DNA from: Eunapius fragilis
Taxonomy: Eukaryota; Porifera; Demospongiae; Spongillida; Spongillidae
Direction of reading: 5' to 3'
DNA length: 64,000 nucleotides
NCBI GenBank assembly: GCA_963681505.1
Contig: OY811993.1
Coordinates: forward strand, 2,801,363-2,865,362
Positions within the stretch are counted from its first letter, which is position 1; each line of letters begins with the position of its first letter. The notes beneath the pieces were generated by a model that was not told the origin of the DNA, ran no database searches, and saw nothing but the letters and a program-made list of their open reading frames with translations. Position numbers and translations under genes: made by a program. Shown piece by piece: positions 1 to 11,804 of this stretch.

Positions 1-594
1 GAGGGAGGAAGGTAGGATGGGGAGGAGGGAGAGAAAGGTGGGATGGTAGGAAGGTTGGGATAGAGAAGGGAAAGGGTAGGGACCAGGAGGAAGGTGGGAT
101 GGGGAGGAGGGAGGTAATGTATATGTATGTACAAAAAAATTGTCACCTAGAGTGCAATTGAAAATGTACTCATAATTAAAAATTCAGGCCATTGTACATG
201 TAACTCCGTGATGGATAAATTAACATGTAAGAAAGAGGACTGAGGTATCCCTTCAACTATCAAATTGAGAACTTGAGCTAGGTCCTTTTTTGTGGTAATG
301 ATCGATAAGGTTTACTATTCATACAAATAAACAGTTAATGCTTTCCTGATACATGTACGTGCATGTCGCGTACCAAACCTTTATTATATGTTTACTGTTT
401 GGTCTCATTACACTAATGCGCCCATGTGCACAACAACCCTATCTTGATAATGCATCCATTTATCTATCACCCCATCTGTATGCTCACACTGTATAAGAGG
501 TGGCACCAGGTGTATGCACATGTTGGGTACATTGTGTCATGTCTGTACCTGTGTGTTTGTTACATGTTCTCACGTTTTTATTTTGGTGACCTAG
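1..594. other. Upstream intron or flank of the kinesin gene
   Basis: The first 120 bases are purine-rich GGAGG/GGATGG tandem sequence. The rest is AT-rich with no exon I can recognise. It ends at the acceptor (CTAG) of the first visible kinesin exon, so it is most likely intron of that gene. Confidence 0.5.
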
Positions 595-3428
595 GTCCTT
601 GATACCATTATGAGGCGTAAGACAGTGAACATCATGTCGTTAGACATGGACCAGTGGATAGAGAAGAGAGGAGAGCTCTCCAAGAAGCTGGATGAGCTCA
701 AGAGACACAGGGCCCTCCTCGTGGAGGCTGACAAAGTGGTGAGGAGTGCTTCATATATGTAACCGTACCATACATGTGGTTATATTAGTGAGTGATCTGA
801 TCAACTAACATACAATAATCAGTGACAATATTTTTCCTTATTGAATTATGATCAACATAGCCTCACAGTGTGCTGCCATAACCCCACAGTGTGCTGCCAT
901 AACCCCACAGTTTGCTGCCATGACCCCACAGTCTGCTGCCATAACCCCACAGTGTGCTGCCATAACCCCACAGTGTACTGCCATAACCCCACAGTGTGCT
1001 GCCATAACCCCACAGTGCGCTGCCATAACCCCACGGTGTGCTGCCATAACCCCACAGTGTGCTGCCATAACACCACAGTGCGCTGCCATAACCCCACGGT
1101 GTGCTGCCATAACCCCACAGTGCGCTGCCATAACCCCACAGTGCGCTGCCATAACCCCACGGTGTGCTGCCATAACCCCACAGTGTGCTGCCATAACCCC
1201 ACGGTGTGCTGCCATAACCCCACGGTGTGCTGCCATAACCCCACAGTGTACTGCCATAACCCCACAGTGTGCTGCCATAACCCCACAGTGTGCTGCCATA
1301 ACCCCACGGTGTGCTGCCATAACCCCACGGTGTGCTGCCATTATCCTTCCTGCACCCCTGTCATTCTGACCATCACTTTACTGGTTTTGTCTATAAGTGC
1401 ATTTACTAAATTTATGCTTATAAATAAACAAGTGGAAGTAATTAAAAAGGTATACATGTATGTGCATAAAAGTACATGTCATCTCCTCTCCCCTCCCAAC
1501 AGGACTCTGATGAGGTCACATCAGTGGAGGAGGACTTGGACTCAGTGACAGCAAACATTGAGTATGTACAACAGAATATTCTTGAGTTGCAAAATGAGCT
1601 GATAGCCGTTGAAGACGCAAGGGTGGGTAATGATGAGTGAGTTGGAACAGCGTCATGATCCATTATCTCCTCCCACTTTCCCCCTTCCCTCAGACCTGTG
1701 AGGGTGACACAGTGGAGGCTCATAGCATCATTATGTCCTGCAATCCACGGGAGGGCAAGTACATCATGGAGCATCTCCTGGACCTTGTCCTCCATCTTGT
1801 AGGTTATATGTGTCCAGCAAACATGAGGCATGGGGAGGGGCGGGGAGGGTGGGATTATAAATAACATAACATTCATTTATTGGCTTCTAGTCTAGAGCAC
1901 GGTATCATGGCAACTCCCTATAATGGGGGGGGGGGGGGGAGGTATGTGTCAAAACAATCCACCCCCCCCCCCCCCCCCCCTACAAAACCACTTCCTTATA
2001 ATGATCAAAAGTTTGATAACTGTGTGAATTATAAAGGGAGGTGCATTGTGTGACTGCTGATGTCAACTGATGGCCCAATGCTGTCGTAGCATTTGGCACC
2101 TATTTGATGACACACCTGCCCCCTCCCCCCACACTGCCATCTGTATAGTTGTGCTCAGTGCATTTCACAAGAGTATTTTAAATTGCTATCCACTGCCACA
2201 AAAAACTATTACATGTACATGTTTAAAGGTGCAACTATCCCTATGTGTTTTGCAGAGGTATTTTTAAGAGTGTACAAGTTTTTGGCTGTGTACTAACCAT
2301 GGTCTCTGTACAAGTGTCACCAGAGCACCTGTCTCCTCCCCCCTCCTTCGCAGGGTGTCACGGCACAGCAGAAGGAAGCAGACGTGAAGGCTCTGGAGGT
2401 GCGGCTCAAGGCCTCGGAGCAAAGTGTGGAGGTGATGACCTCCATGAGCACACCACAACTACAGCCTCCCCTCTCCGCCAGTAGGACTGTCACCAAGGCA
2501 ACGCACCACGTCGCTACGGCGGGTCCTCCCCCTCCCTTCTTGCTGCATGATGGTGAGTCCACAAGCTCCGAGGAGGGCAAGCATAGCGACTCAAGCAGTG
2601 AGGTGTGTGTAGCCCAGAGCAGACCGAGGTCTTCATCGTTTGGAAGGTAAGGGAGAAGTGTTCTAACACTAGCGATGGTGTCTGATGTTGGAAAAATGTC
2701 TATAGGGAGGGAATAATGGTGGGGAGGAGGTGGAAGGGAGGGAATAATGGTGGGTGAGGGGGAGGGAGGAGGTGGGAGGGAGGGAATAATGGTGGGTGAG
2801 GGGAGGAGGTGGAAAGGAGGGAATAATGGTGGGTGAGGGGGAGGGAGGAGGTGGGAGGGAGGGAATAATGGTGGGTGAGGGGAGGAGGTGGAAGGGAGAG
2901 AATAATGGAGGAGGAGGTGGGAGGAGGGAACAAGGTGGGTGAGGGGAGATGAAGGGAGAGGAGTTGCCTCTGTATGCTACAACACCTTTGGATATGTTTC
3001 TTTATAAGATCCATCACCATCCAAGGCGTTTAGCACCACAGTACATGCCCACGTATCACTGAAGAGAAAGGTGTGGGCATGTAGCTTAAATATGGATGTG
3101 TGTAAGGGACAAATATGTTCATGAAAAGGAATGCAAACATAACAGCTAAACTGCTAAGTTATTATAATATGTATGTAGTATGGACCATATTTCAATACTG
3201 AGAGGATGTGGCAGTAATAGGGAAGTGGAGAAGTTACATATCTATGCTTCATTTACATGTTCACTGTATGCTCTTGCAGTAAGCCATCATCACCTATAAA
3301 GAATGTTGTCACCAAGGCACCCAGCAACACAGGACTCACCATTGGTCATGACCCAACCAGCCAAGCAGGGAGAGTGGACAGAGGGGACACCAAGGTAACC
3401 ATAGCGGGTGCTAACCACACCTCACGTG

Positions 3429-3461
<33 letters not shown>

Positions 3462-6021
3462 ACACACACACTCACACACACACACACACACACACACGTA
3501 TTAATATGCACACCTTATGTATATGAACATAGAGACAGTTGGTTAGAGCGTGTTACAGTACATCTATCAGTGGTGGATCTAGGATTTGGGAGGGAGGTCA
3601 CAATGGGAGGTGTGGCTTTAGGTGGGGCAGAGTAGTGAGCGGCGTCGCCCCGGGGAGGGTGCCCCCCTCCCGCCCAGCTACATGTAGGGGGTATGGGGGA
3701 GCGCTGTAAGCTCCCCCATCACCCCAGAAGCTTTGCAATTTCGACATAAAAATCCTATAGCATTTATAACGATGAGGTTTAATTGAATGTCCACAACATT
3801 AAGATACATATTACATATATTGTTTTAATCACTGAATTGCTAACTAAAGGGGGGGCCCCTGTATCCTCGCATTTGTGAATTGCTAACTAAAGGGGGGGGG
3901 GGGGGGCACAGGCCCATTGTGCCCCCCCCCCCCCCCCCCCCCCTCCCTGGATCCACTACTGTCTATACCTTCACACATGCTGTATTCAGTTAGCTATAAC
4001 ATTGATCCACTTCTGTCTTCTCTATCATGTACAGTTACGTCGGCGTACTGCCTTGCCAGCTGATATCATGTCAACGTCGTCACGGCGACAGACAAGCCTA
4101 TTGGCTGGCATGAGCAGAACCCCCATAGCTGATCTGGAGGAGGGGGAAGGTGTGTGTGGGAGTGGGTGGAGGTTGTGGGTTTGTCTAGTGTAAGACAGTG
4201 CCCACATGTGTACAGCAGCAGTGGACCAATCAGATGGACGCAGCACAGATGGAGAGTCTGGTGGCAGTGTAGTTGAATGCCCGCCTGATACCACCCAGAG
4301 GAGAGGCATCACAGTGCCTGCTTCTAGACACACCATGAAAGAGAGGTATGTTGGGGGCACTGGTGGTCATGTGTCACATCACTCCTTCCACTCCCTTCCT
4401 CCTCTCCCTCTCTCGCTCCTCTCTTTGATTGCTATGCACAACTGCTGACATGTACTTACAGTAATATAGCTACAGTAGATTGCAATTGCTATTCCATTTA
4501 AAGTGCTCCCATTTTCCTGTCATATTAGGTCCAAATCAGCAGAGATCTTGGCCACCTCCCCTCCTTCCTCCAGACCAGACAGGTAGGGAGGGGCCAGGGG
4601 CGGGGCAGAGATGATACATTGGAGTACCTATTGTATAATGAAAGCACATTGATGTTTTGTTATTGCCATTGGTTACAGGAGCTCCCTCCAAGCAGAGAGG
4701 CAGGACTCTAGGCGCAGTGGGAGTGGTCGCCTGCTGACCTGCACACACACGGCCAACAGCCACACTGCTGCAGTGACCTCAGTGTATGCTGATCAGAACC
4801 TCCTCTTCAGTGCCAGCCAAGGTCAGGGGCAAGGTCCTGGGATGGGACTGGGGACTCCTGCTATGGCTTTGTGGTGTAAATCCTTAATGGCACTGAAGCC
4901 AATGTGTTAAGTGTCTATTCAGAAGGATATGCAATGCAAAAGTTTGCAGTGTGTTCAGCTACATGGCTGAACACACACGGATTGTACTGTGTGTACCCCT
5001 AGTACAATAGAAGCAACTGCCTTGTAGGCATTATATATGTGTAAATTGTCTACTCCCTCTCCTCTTCACTCTCCCCTCATCCCTTCACTCTCCCCTCATC
5101 CCTTCACTCTCCCTCTCTTCTTCACTCTCCCCTCTTCCCTTCACTCTCCCTCTCCTCTTCACTCTCCCCTCATCCCTTCACTCTCCCTCTCCTCTTCACT
5201 CTCCCCTCATCCCTTCACTCTCCCTCTCCTCTTCACTCTCCCCTCATCCCTTCACTCTCCCTCTCCTCTTCACTCTCCCCTCATCCCTTCACTCTCCCTC
5301 TCCTCTTCACCCTCCCTTCATCCCTTCACTCTCCTCTCATCACTTCAGATCGCACAGTGAAGGTATGGGACCTCAAGACAGGCACAGAGCTCCTTACCTT
5401 GGAGAAGCACCTTAGCTACGTCAGGAACGTCAAGTACTGTCCACACACTAGACTGATCTTCACTGCCAGCCAGAATATCATTAAGGTGTGATGGTGTGGT
5501 GGGATAGATAGTGCAAGGCACTGTGCACATACATTTGCACACATGACACATACTCACATGTGTCTCCATGACCCTACTTCCTCTAATTGTTAGATCTGGG
5601 ATATGAGAAACCACAAGGCGCAGTGTGTAAAGACCTTTGGGTAAGCTTGTGGTATTTAGGGTGTATAATATAATTACAACAAGCCTTCTTAGAATATGAA
5701 AACTGCTATACATGTTTACTGTCATGTACATGTATGTACATGTATGTCTCTCATCCATTACCTTTAGCCATGTCTCTCATCCATTACCTTTAGCCATGTC
5801 TCTCATCCATTACCTTTAGCCATGTCTCTCATCCATTACCTTTAGCCCCCCAACGGGCAGTGCTGATGCTGTCCAAGATCTTCTGGTTTTTGGAAATGGG
5901 ACATCACTTTTCTCTGCATCTGGAAATATTGTGAACATATGGGACCTTCACAGGTTAGTCACACACACACACACATGCACACACACGCACATGCACACAT
6001 ACACACATACACACACACACA

Positions 6022-6086
<65 letters not shown>

Positions 6087-6908
6087 AATACCACAGGGCA
6101 TGATGTGCAATACATGTAAGTGGTCCAAGTCACCACGACTGCCCAATGTACCCCAGGATGACCCATGTGGGCAAGCTAGCTGGTCACAACGCAGGAGTGA
6201 GCGCTCTCACTGTACTCAACAACCTCCTCATTACTGGATCTCGGGACAGGCTGATTAAGGTAAGAAGCATACGGGGTGGGGGGAGCTCCTGACAGTGACA
6301 CAAATGTGTACAATGTTAGCTGTATCAATGGGAGCACACATGCAAGCCTTTGGAAGATTTCTTGTGTGTGGTTTGTGCAGTGGTACATTGTGCATACATA
6401 CATACATCCACTTACCACAGCTGACCCCTTGGTGCACATGCCTTCTTGCACGTACACCTCACACACACCACACCTCCTCACAGCTCTATGACCTCGATGC
6501 CATCAATTTTGAGGACGGTCCTCCTACTGGTACTGCCATGGCAACGTACACTCCCCAACACACCCTCCAGCCCCCTCACTACGATGCAGTCACCTCCTTT
6601 GCTGTCCACTCAAGGTTCCTCTTCAGCTCATGTGGGGTGACCATCAAGCAGTGGGACATGAAGCTACAGAGCCTCAAGCAGGTGGGTGTGGCTTAGATTT
6701 ACTGCATGCAAACAGTGTAATGAGTTATTCCATGCCACTTCCAATTATAGGCTGTAGATGGTGCTCACCCACAAGGTAGTGTCATACACTCTCTGGGCAT
6801 CTTCCCTGGAAGTACTCCACTGCTGGTCAGTGGATGTAAGGGAGGCCTTATCAAGTTGTGGAACACTGACACTTGTGCTAATATTGGTGAGCACGCAGTG
6901 GTGGATGG

Positions 6909-6940
<32 letters not shown>

Positions 6941-7197
6941 GCGTGTGTGTGTGTGTGTGTGCAAGTGCTGTTTACATGTATTTGGGGTACACAGTCTTAT
7001 GTGAGGTTACATGTTTACTCCAGGTGAAGTATCTGGTCACAAAGGTTCAATCAATTCAATTGCAACAAATGACAGTTTCATCTTTTCAGGTTCAAGGTGG
7101 GTTAGCTAGTTAATGAATGCAGATTTTGAGCTTTTCATTCATTTTCAGTGACAAAACAATCCGTATTTGGAAGTTGGGTTCCTTGCCAGAATTATGA
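595..7197 (+). CDS. KIF21-type kinesin, C-terminal part (coiled coil plus WD40), 5' partial
   Basis: Seventeen exons: 595-738, 1503-1622, 1694-1798, 2354-2646, 3280-3394, 4035-4149, 4216-4345, 4529-4582, 4679-4821, 5349-5485, 5594-5640, 5846-5953, 6157-6259, 6484-6681, 6751-6886, 7024-7096, 7149-7197. They sum to 2,070 nt, an exact frame of 689 residues plus stop, which supports the model. Residues 1-358 hold charged coiled-coil sequence (EEDLDSVTANIEYVQQ, EGDTVEAHSI) and a basic Ser-rich linker with LRRR, as in KIF21A/B. Residues about 375-685 form seven WD40 blades (VWDLKTG, IWDMRN, IWDLHR, LYDLDA, QWDMKL, LWNTDT, IWKLGS). KIF21 kinesins walk on microtubules and restrain their growth; the WD40 tail binds partners or tubulin. 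The motor and start codon lie outside the window. The family call rests on the coiled-coil and WD40 order and on remembered similarity to KIF21A. Confidence 0.85.
861..1340. repeat. 21-bp minisatellite in a kinesin intron
   Basis: About 23 copies of a 21-bp unit, core CCCACAGTGTGCTGCCATAA, with CACGGT and TGCGCT variants. Because 21 is a multiple of three it is open in several frames, but it lies between two well-defined kinesin exons and is intronic. Confidence 0.9.
2702..2950. repeat. G-rich intronic minisatellite
   Basis: Irregular repeats of about 35-45 bp built around GGGAATAATGGTGGGTGAGG, in the intron between the kinesin exons ending at 2646 and starting at 3280. Confidence 0.85.
3429..3497. 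repeat. (CA)n microsatellite
   Basis: CA dinucleotide run with a few CT interruptions, about 35 bp downstream of a kinesin donor site. Confidence 0.95.
3568..3961. mobile_element. hAT-like non-autonomous TIR element, 394 bp
   Basis: Imperfect terminal inverted repeats CAGTGGTGGATCTAGG (left) and CCTGGATCCACTACTG (right). A 5-bp direct repeat TCTAT abuts both ends (3563-3567 and 3962-3966). There is no coding capacity. The interior holds a GC-rich palindromic core (GGGGGAGCGCTGTAAGCTCC, near 3696-3716), also present in the element at 21242-21977. CAGTGG-type ends are common in hAT transposons, whose usual duplication is 8 bp; 5-bp variants are less common. The superfamily call is tentative; element status is well supported. 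Confidence 0.75.
5050..5335. repeat. Pyrimidine-rich minisatellite beside an acceptor
   Basis: Repeated CTCTCCCTCTCCTCTTCACT and CTCATCCCTTCACT blocks of about 37 bp in total, running up to the CACTTCAG acceptor of the exon at 5349. The array looks like an amplified polypyrimidine tract. Confidence 0.9.
5742..5846. repeat. 26-bp tandem repeat containing an intron acceptor
   Basis: Four copies of a 26-bp unit ending ATTACCTTTAGC. Each copy carries a pyrimidine stretch and TTTAG. The last copy supplies the acceptor of the kinesin exon at 5846, so the real 3' splice site is preceded by three decoys. Confidence 0.85.
5960..6085. repeat. (CA)n microsatellite
   Basis: CA run of about 125 bp with TG and CG interruptions. 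It begins within 10 bases of the donor of the kinesin exon ending at 5953. Confidence 0.95.
6909..6962. repeat. (GT)n microsatellite
   Basis: GT run with two CG interruptions, shortly after the donor at 6887 of a kinesin exon. Confidence 0.95.
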
Positions 7198-7372
7198 CAT
7201 TTCCCCATATCGGTGGATCTGTGTGTTGTATGTGCATCTGTGGTACGTGTATGTGTGTACACGCGTCTGTCATATCACGGGATTGTCCGTTTAATATGAT
7301 AAATGACAAACCAAGCGGCAATTATATTAAGCGCTTCCGGTCATCAAAGTAGCTGTTGGATCGATCATTGCG

Positions 7373-8344
7373 ATGGCGTTAGCAGGCGACCTTCAGCAAA
7401 GAGGATGTGAATCGAGTGTATGTGACGAACATGGATGCGCTGCACAGGCGAGCTCCCCACCAAACCTCCGCGCGCTTCACAGGGCGACCACCTGTCTGTG
7501 TGCCGAGATTCCCGCTCCTTCGGGAGTGAAGAGGGGATCGGCTGCCTTGCACGGCGACCTGTGCTACGTCGCGGGTAGCGACTCGCGAAACGTGTACGCG
7601 TACAACTTAAAAGACGGGACGTGGACTGAGGCCCCAAGCTATCCGTATGCGGACTTCCATCTGGCCGTTGTCGGCGGTTACCTCACAGGTATAGGCGGGC
7701 GTATGCAAGACGCGGAACAATCGCCTAGCAACGAGCTGTACTCCCTGATCGAGGGCGAATGGAAGCCACAATTCCCACCCATGGCCATAACCCGGTCCGA
7801 ATGTGCAGTCGCGAGTTGCGGTGACTCGCTAGTCGTGATCGGAGGAGTAGGAGACTGGACTTCGGATGAAATCATCACGCAGGTGGAGATCATGAACTCG
7901 GCTACTCGTAAGTGGACCACATCCTGCCCCCTACCAGAGCGGTTGGAGTTTCCCTCTGTGGCCTTTTGCGGCGAGGGCGTGTACGTGGTGGAAGGGGACG
8001 GACACACCGTGTACACAACTTCCGTGATATCGCTGACCTGTTGGACCCCCGAGGCCGGGAACGTGTGGAGCAGGATAGCCCCAGTGCCTACACGGTGGTC
8101 CACGAGCGTCAGCGTTTGCGGGCAGCTCCTGGCCCTGGGAGGATGGCAGGACGACGATAAACCCACGTCCGATGTGCACGTGTATGTGCCTGGGGACGAG
8201 GGCTGGCGCAAAATTGGAGAGCTGGTCCAGTCGCGAGATCTCGTGATAGCCTTGCCGCTGGCTGGGGACCGGGTACTGGTAGTAGGTGGCAGCAGGTCTA
8301 CCTCGGAAGATAGCTCTATAGTGGAGTGCCTGGCTGTGGACTAG
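7373..8344 (+). CDS. Intronless kelch-repeat beta-propeller protein, 323 aa
   Basis: A single open frame with six kelch-like blades, each with a small-residue strand (YVAGS, LTGIGG, LVVIGG, VYVVEG, LLALGG, VLVVGG) followed by a downstream Trp strand (GTWTEA, GEWKPQ, RKWTTS, NVWSRI, GWRKIG). The N-terminal 55 residues are Cys-containing and unassigned. There is no BTB, BACK or F-box domain, signal peptide or membrane segment, so it is not a full-length KLHL protein. Isolated kelch propellers usually act as protein-binding modules; the partner is unknown. The start ATG lies 175 bp after the kinesin stop, with no intron. GC content and codon use are visibly richer than in the flanking AT-rich DNA. 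Retrogene origin or transfer is possible but not shown. Confidence 0.85.
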   Translation: MALAGDLQQRGCESSVCDEHGCAAQASSPPNLRALHRATTCLCAEIPAPSGVKRGSAALHGDLCYVAGSDSRNVYAYNLKDGTWTEAPSYPYADFHLAVVGGYLTGIGGRMQDAEQSPSNELYSLIEGEWKPQFPPMAITRSECAVASCGDSLVVIGGVGDWTSDEIITQVEIMNSATRKWTTSCPLPERLEFPSVAFCGEGVYVVEGDGHTVYTTSVISLTCWTPEAGNVWSRIAPVPTRWSTSVSVCGQLLALGGWQDDDKPTSDVHVYVPGDEGWRKIGELVQSRDLVIALPLAGDRVLVVGGSRSTSEDSSIVECLAVD

Positions 8345-9109
8345 ATCGTACAGGTAGTGCTGAAAGAACGTTTAATTCATCTTCAATGTTTGTATTATGT
8401 TTGATCCATGTGTAATTGTGCATGTACCGTAGTAAGTTTCTATTCTGTAATGAGAATACGCGGTTGGAATAACTTAATTGTTGATGTAGATGTAATGCAT
8501 GGTAATTATGTAACAGTTTGTCAACGTGCATGTTTGGGTACAGCTCGAAGTGTAGCAGTACGCAATTATATTAATACAAGTGTAAATGTACGAGTGCACA
8601 CAATTTTTAATGCACAGTAGGACCAATGGATAATCACTAGTCACTTCGTTTCCGTTTTGTAGGCATGATTTCAATAGTATTGATAAATGTTATTCATCAA
8701 CATGCGCAAAAAGTGAGGTCCCCCCCCCCCCCATGCTCATCAATGGAAATTGTACTGACTCATTGTGTAGTCAATTGAATAAGCCTAAAGTCCTGGTATC
8801 TGCACTGATAGGGACAAGATTAACCTTCCATATAGCCCTGCAGACACACAGAACACGTGGGACATGCAGTCCGAGTGGCGATGCGCGCAGAGAGTCTGTC
8901 GAGGCTTCAATACGTCTAATTAAAAAGACAATTAATACTTCACCTCGTCCCCAACTTCCACTTTGTACCACGTGGCTATTTAATTTGCAGTTGGGCTCTC
9001 AAGATGGTCGCGCACCATTGGATGCGGAAAAAGCTACTGAATATCGATCATATCAGTAAGGTTATAGTATAACTATGTTTTGTCTTACCAGGCCATCAGA
9101 CATCAATAC
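8345..9109. other. Intergenic, nothing recognised
   Basis: AT-rich sequence after the kelch stop, with a poly-C tract near 8719. It has only short frames and no splice-framed exon I can support. Confidence 0.5.
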
Positions 9110-9266
9110 GGTATCCACGAATGAATGTAACTTGTTATTTCCTTCCAAAGCGTTCATTCATGACGCCCTGTGTGTATCAGCCTTGGTCCACGTATATGGT
9201 GTCCACCGAATCGGTTTTGAACGGAAATAACATATAAATAGCGTTGCGTTCATTGGTGGATACCCT
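9110..9266. mobile_element. Short inverted-repeat (MITE-like) element
   Basis: The ends GGTATCCACGAATGAA and TTCATTGGTGGATACC are near-perfect inverted repeats about 157 bp apart, and the inverted similarity extends inward. I see no clear target duplication, so it could also be a simple hairpin-forming sequence. Confidence 0.45.
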
Positions 9267-9794
9267 TATTACGGAAATATATCCGGCATAACCATATTGT
9301 CTTGATGAAACGGTTTTTTACGTGTCTACTGTGTTACCGCTAAGACCATGACTTTTCGCCCGAAACTTAAAAGAATAATTATATAAATTCAAAGCCACGT
9401 GACTGGAAGTTGCAAATGGCGTACTTGAGTTGCTTTGCAGTTTGTGCCAGTGAAAAAGACACTGGCATTGTAGGTTGTACTTTTAGTTTAGTGCCCCCTC
9501 CTTACTATTAATCCAAATTAAGTAACGGGTAATTAACAAGCTTCGCGTTACATTAGGTAACAACGCTGCATGCAACCCAATGAATCCTATTATATATGTA
9601 GTAAAACATTAGTTTACTGATATTGTACTAGAATTTGGTAAAATTCATAGTGTTGTGCGCAACATTTTGCCTAGTGTATGGTCGGCTACCATGCACTAGA
9701 TACCACCTTTTCAAATACGCTTTATCGTAACTATGACAAACCTTTTCTACTTTGTTACACAGAGATATGTGTGTGTCCATTAGCTTCGGCTACC

Positions 9795-11804
9795 GTTCTT
9801 CCACACAACTTGCTATTGAACTCTCCCTCCTCAAGATATTGCCAAATGCAATGGGTCCTCCAAACCGTTTCCTCCACATAAATTCAGGGAGATGGGTATC
9901 GAATAGAGCAGAGTGCATCACTTTCCCTTCCCGCATCATCCGCTAGCAGTAGCTCCACATACCCTCCGCACCTTGGGTATGTGTTCCAGTGGTTGGGTCA
10001 TCAAAATGGAGCGAGTGGTTGACAGTAAGATGTGTGTTTCCTGTTGACAGCTGGTTGTACGAGCTCAACTCGTCACCCAACACTATAATTCCCAGCCTCA
10101 CATGTTGGGAGATATGGGGACACAAGGTTGCAGCATCTTGCTTCTCCATCTCCACCAAAAAGCACTCTCTGCTGCCTCTCTCTATCCCACCAAACACCCA
10201 GTGTCCATCCACAACTCTGCCACGATTGTATTTGCGCTTCCCAAATTTACTTTCGTTGATTTTGACTTCTACACCTGGCCCACCAATCAAAGCAGGATCG
10301 ATGAGCCAGAAAGTACACAACACAATTATCACGTACAAAGTTGTACCAGTCCACAGCGGTGGTGCTGCTTATCTGCAATATGCACAAGAAAGATGATTTG
10401 ACTTACCAGCGCTGTTACATACAGTAGTGGTCGCAATAAAGTTTACGTTCTCTATTATGCCGTTCTAGTTGCACAGTCGTTAGGAGAAACTGTACGTTGT
10501 ACCAACTGTACGGCACGGTAACACTATAAGTTCTCACTCAATTATCACATTTGTCACGTAACGCCGTTAACTGTATCTTAATTAAATACCGTTCCCGAGC
10601 AGGTTTTTTGCGCGAAGTGTCTTATACAATTTTCTATCGCTCCTCCTGAACATGCGGCTAATAGCCAACAAGCTGCATGGCTTTAACCGATTATACGCTA
10701 GCTTTACAATTAGCTAATTGACTTCCGGGTGGCAATTAATATTTATAACATCACGCGCGTGCTTGCACAACATTAGAACGGTACTACTTTTGTCTGCAAA
10801 GGTTGCGTTCAAACACATCTGCACTCAATGGGTCGTTCAATTCAGTTTTATGGTACTCGCGGTATATTATATCGATAGGCGTACGGTCTGTTATCTCATC
10901 GCGCATGTTGAAAAGGGCTTCCCAGTAGTGTTTTTTGTTTGTTTGGTATCTTTTCAATAGTAAGCCTTTGTCACTGTTAGAAGCTGCCATTCATCATTGT
11001 GGAAGTCCATTATTAGTTAATACAGTTTTGTACCAAGTTAATTCCATTCATACTGTCTGGTTTATTATTGTAGGAGGCTATAGCTTTCCATTGAGTGTTA
11101 AAGTAGAATTCCTGCTAATAGCAAATCAGGCGTTCAAAGTTACCTATAGGCAGTTGTTCGAATGCAGGGTAAATGGCACACAGCTGGCCTCCGATTTGCG
11201 TTTTGTGTAACCTAATTAGACTGGGTCTTCCGCAGTTAAAACGGCACGGCTAACCGTAAACAAAAACGTTTATTGTATTGGTAGGCATGGAATTCGTTGT
11301 CACATAAAATGATATAGTTCTTTTAATCATTATGGTAACGGCATGGCCTTATGAATGGTAACGTTCTAACTGCAACGGCGTAATAAAAAACGTAAACTTT
11401 TTTGTGACCGCTACTGTACCTCCAATTCATCCTAAGCCTTTCCTACAGGTGTCTTGACTGACCACATATGAATTAGTCATGCATCGTAGTAAACAAGTTG
11501 AGTGTACTGGTTTAAGAATACACTTAGTTTATTACCTTCAAAAAAGGATCCCTTTCATAGAGGTGAGACTTTCCTGCAACCTTTCCTTAAGGCATCTCCA
11601 CACCATCCCCTCTGGACATTCCTTCCTTTGGATGAGATAATTCCTTCTCCCGCATGAGCATGTCCTGATAGAGGAAAGAAGTTTTAAAGCCTGACTCCAA
11701 CTAACTGTTGCTGCTGAATCAGCGAGGTTGTGACATAGCGCACAGTATGGAACGACTTCAGCCAAAGGATGCACAACAGGAGCAGGAACCGCAGCCATAG
11801 CCAT
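9795..11804 (-). pseudogene. Merlin/ISXO2-like transposase remnant
   Basis: Reading from 11804 down, the first block (to about 11538) has a zinc-ribbon-like CSCGRR...WRC motif, then a frameshift in a T run followed by LSVFLNQYTQLVYYDA and LIHMWSVKTP with stops. After the inserted element the frame resumes near 10370 as STTAVDWYNFVRDNC, shifts frame, then reads NESKFGKRKYNRGR, DGHWVFGGIERGS and LTVNHSLHF...TGTHTQ. Next comes an in-frame stop after EGMWSYC, and then LFDTHLPEFMWRKRF to about 9795. These blocks match the DDE_Tnp_IS1595 order used by Merlin transposases. At least two frameshifts, three stops and a nested insertion make it inactive. Confidence 0.8.
10422..11416. mobile_element. TA-flanked TIR element nested in Merlin, 995 bp
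   Basis: The left end CAGTAGTGGTCGCAATAAAG and its imperfect inverted copy ending CGCTACTG at 11416 extend over about 45 bp, including an ACGTAAACTTT block. TA abuts both ends, as expected for Tc1/mariner-like elements. It splits the Merlin transposase. A 68-codon minus frame at 10784-10990 (starts MAASNSDKGLLLKRYQ) lies inside and matches no transposase I recognise, so the element looks non-autonomous. Confidence 0.65.

Noticed and set aside
841-1548. Frames of about 160-235 codons with Cys/His-rich repeats, both strands
   Set aside because: They are translations of the 21-bp intronic minisatellite between two well-phased kinesin exons.
5037-5360. Leu/Ser/Pro-rich 107-codon frame
   Set aside because: It is an intronic pyrimidine array next to a kinesin acceptor.
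7678-8211. Antisense 177-codon frame in the kelch gene
   Set aside because: It is a shadow frame of the GC-rich kelch gene, whose sense frame has regular propeller motifs.
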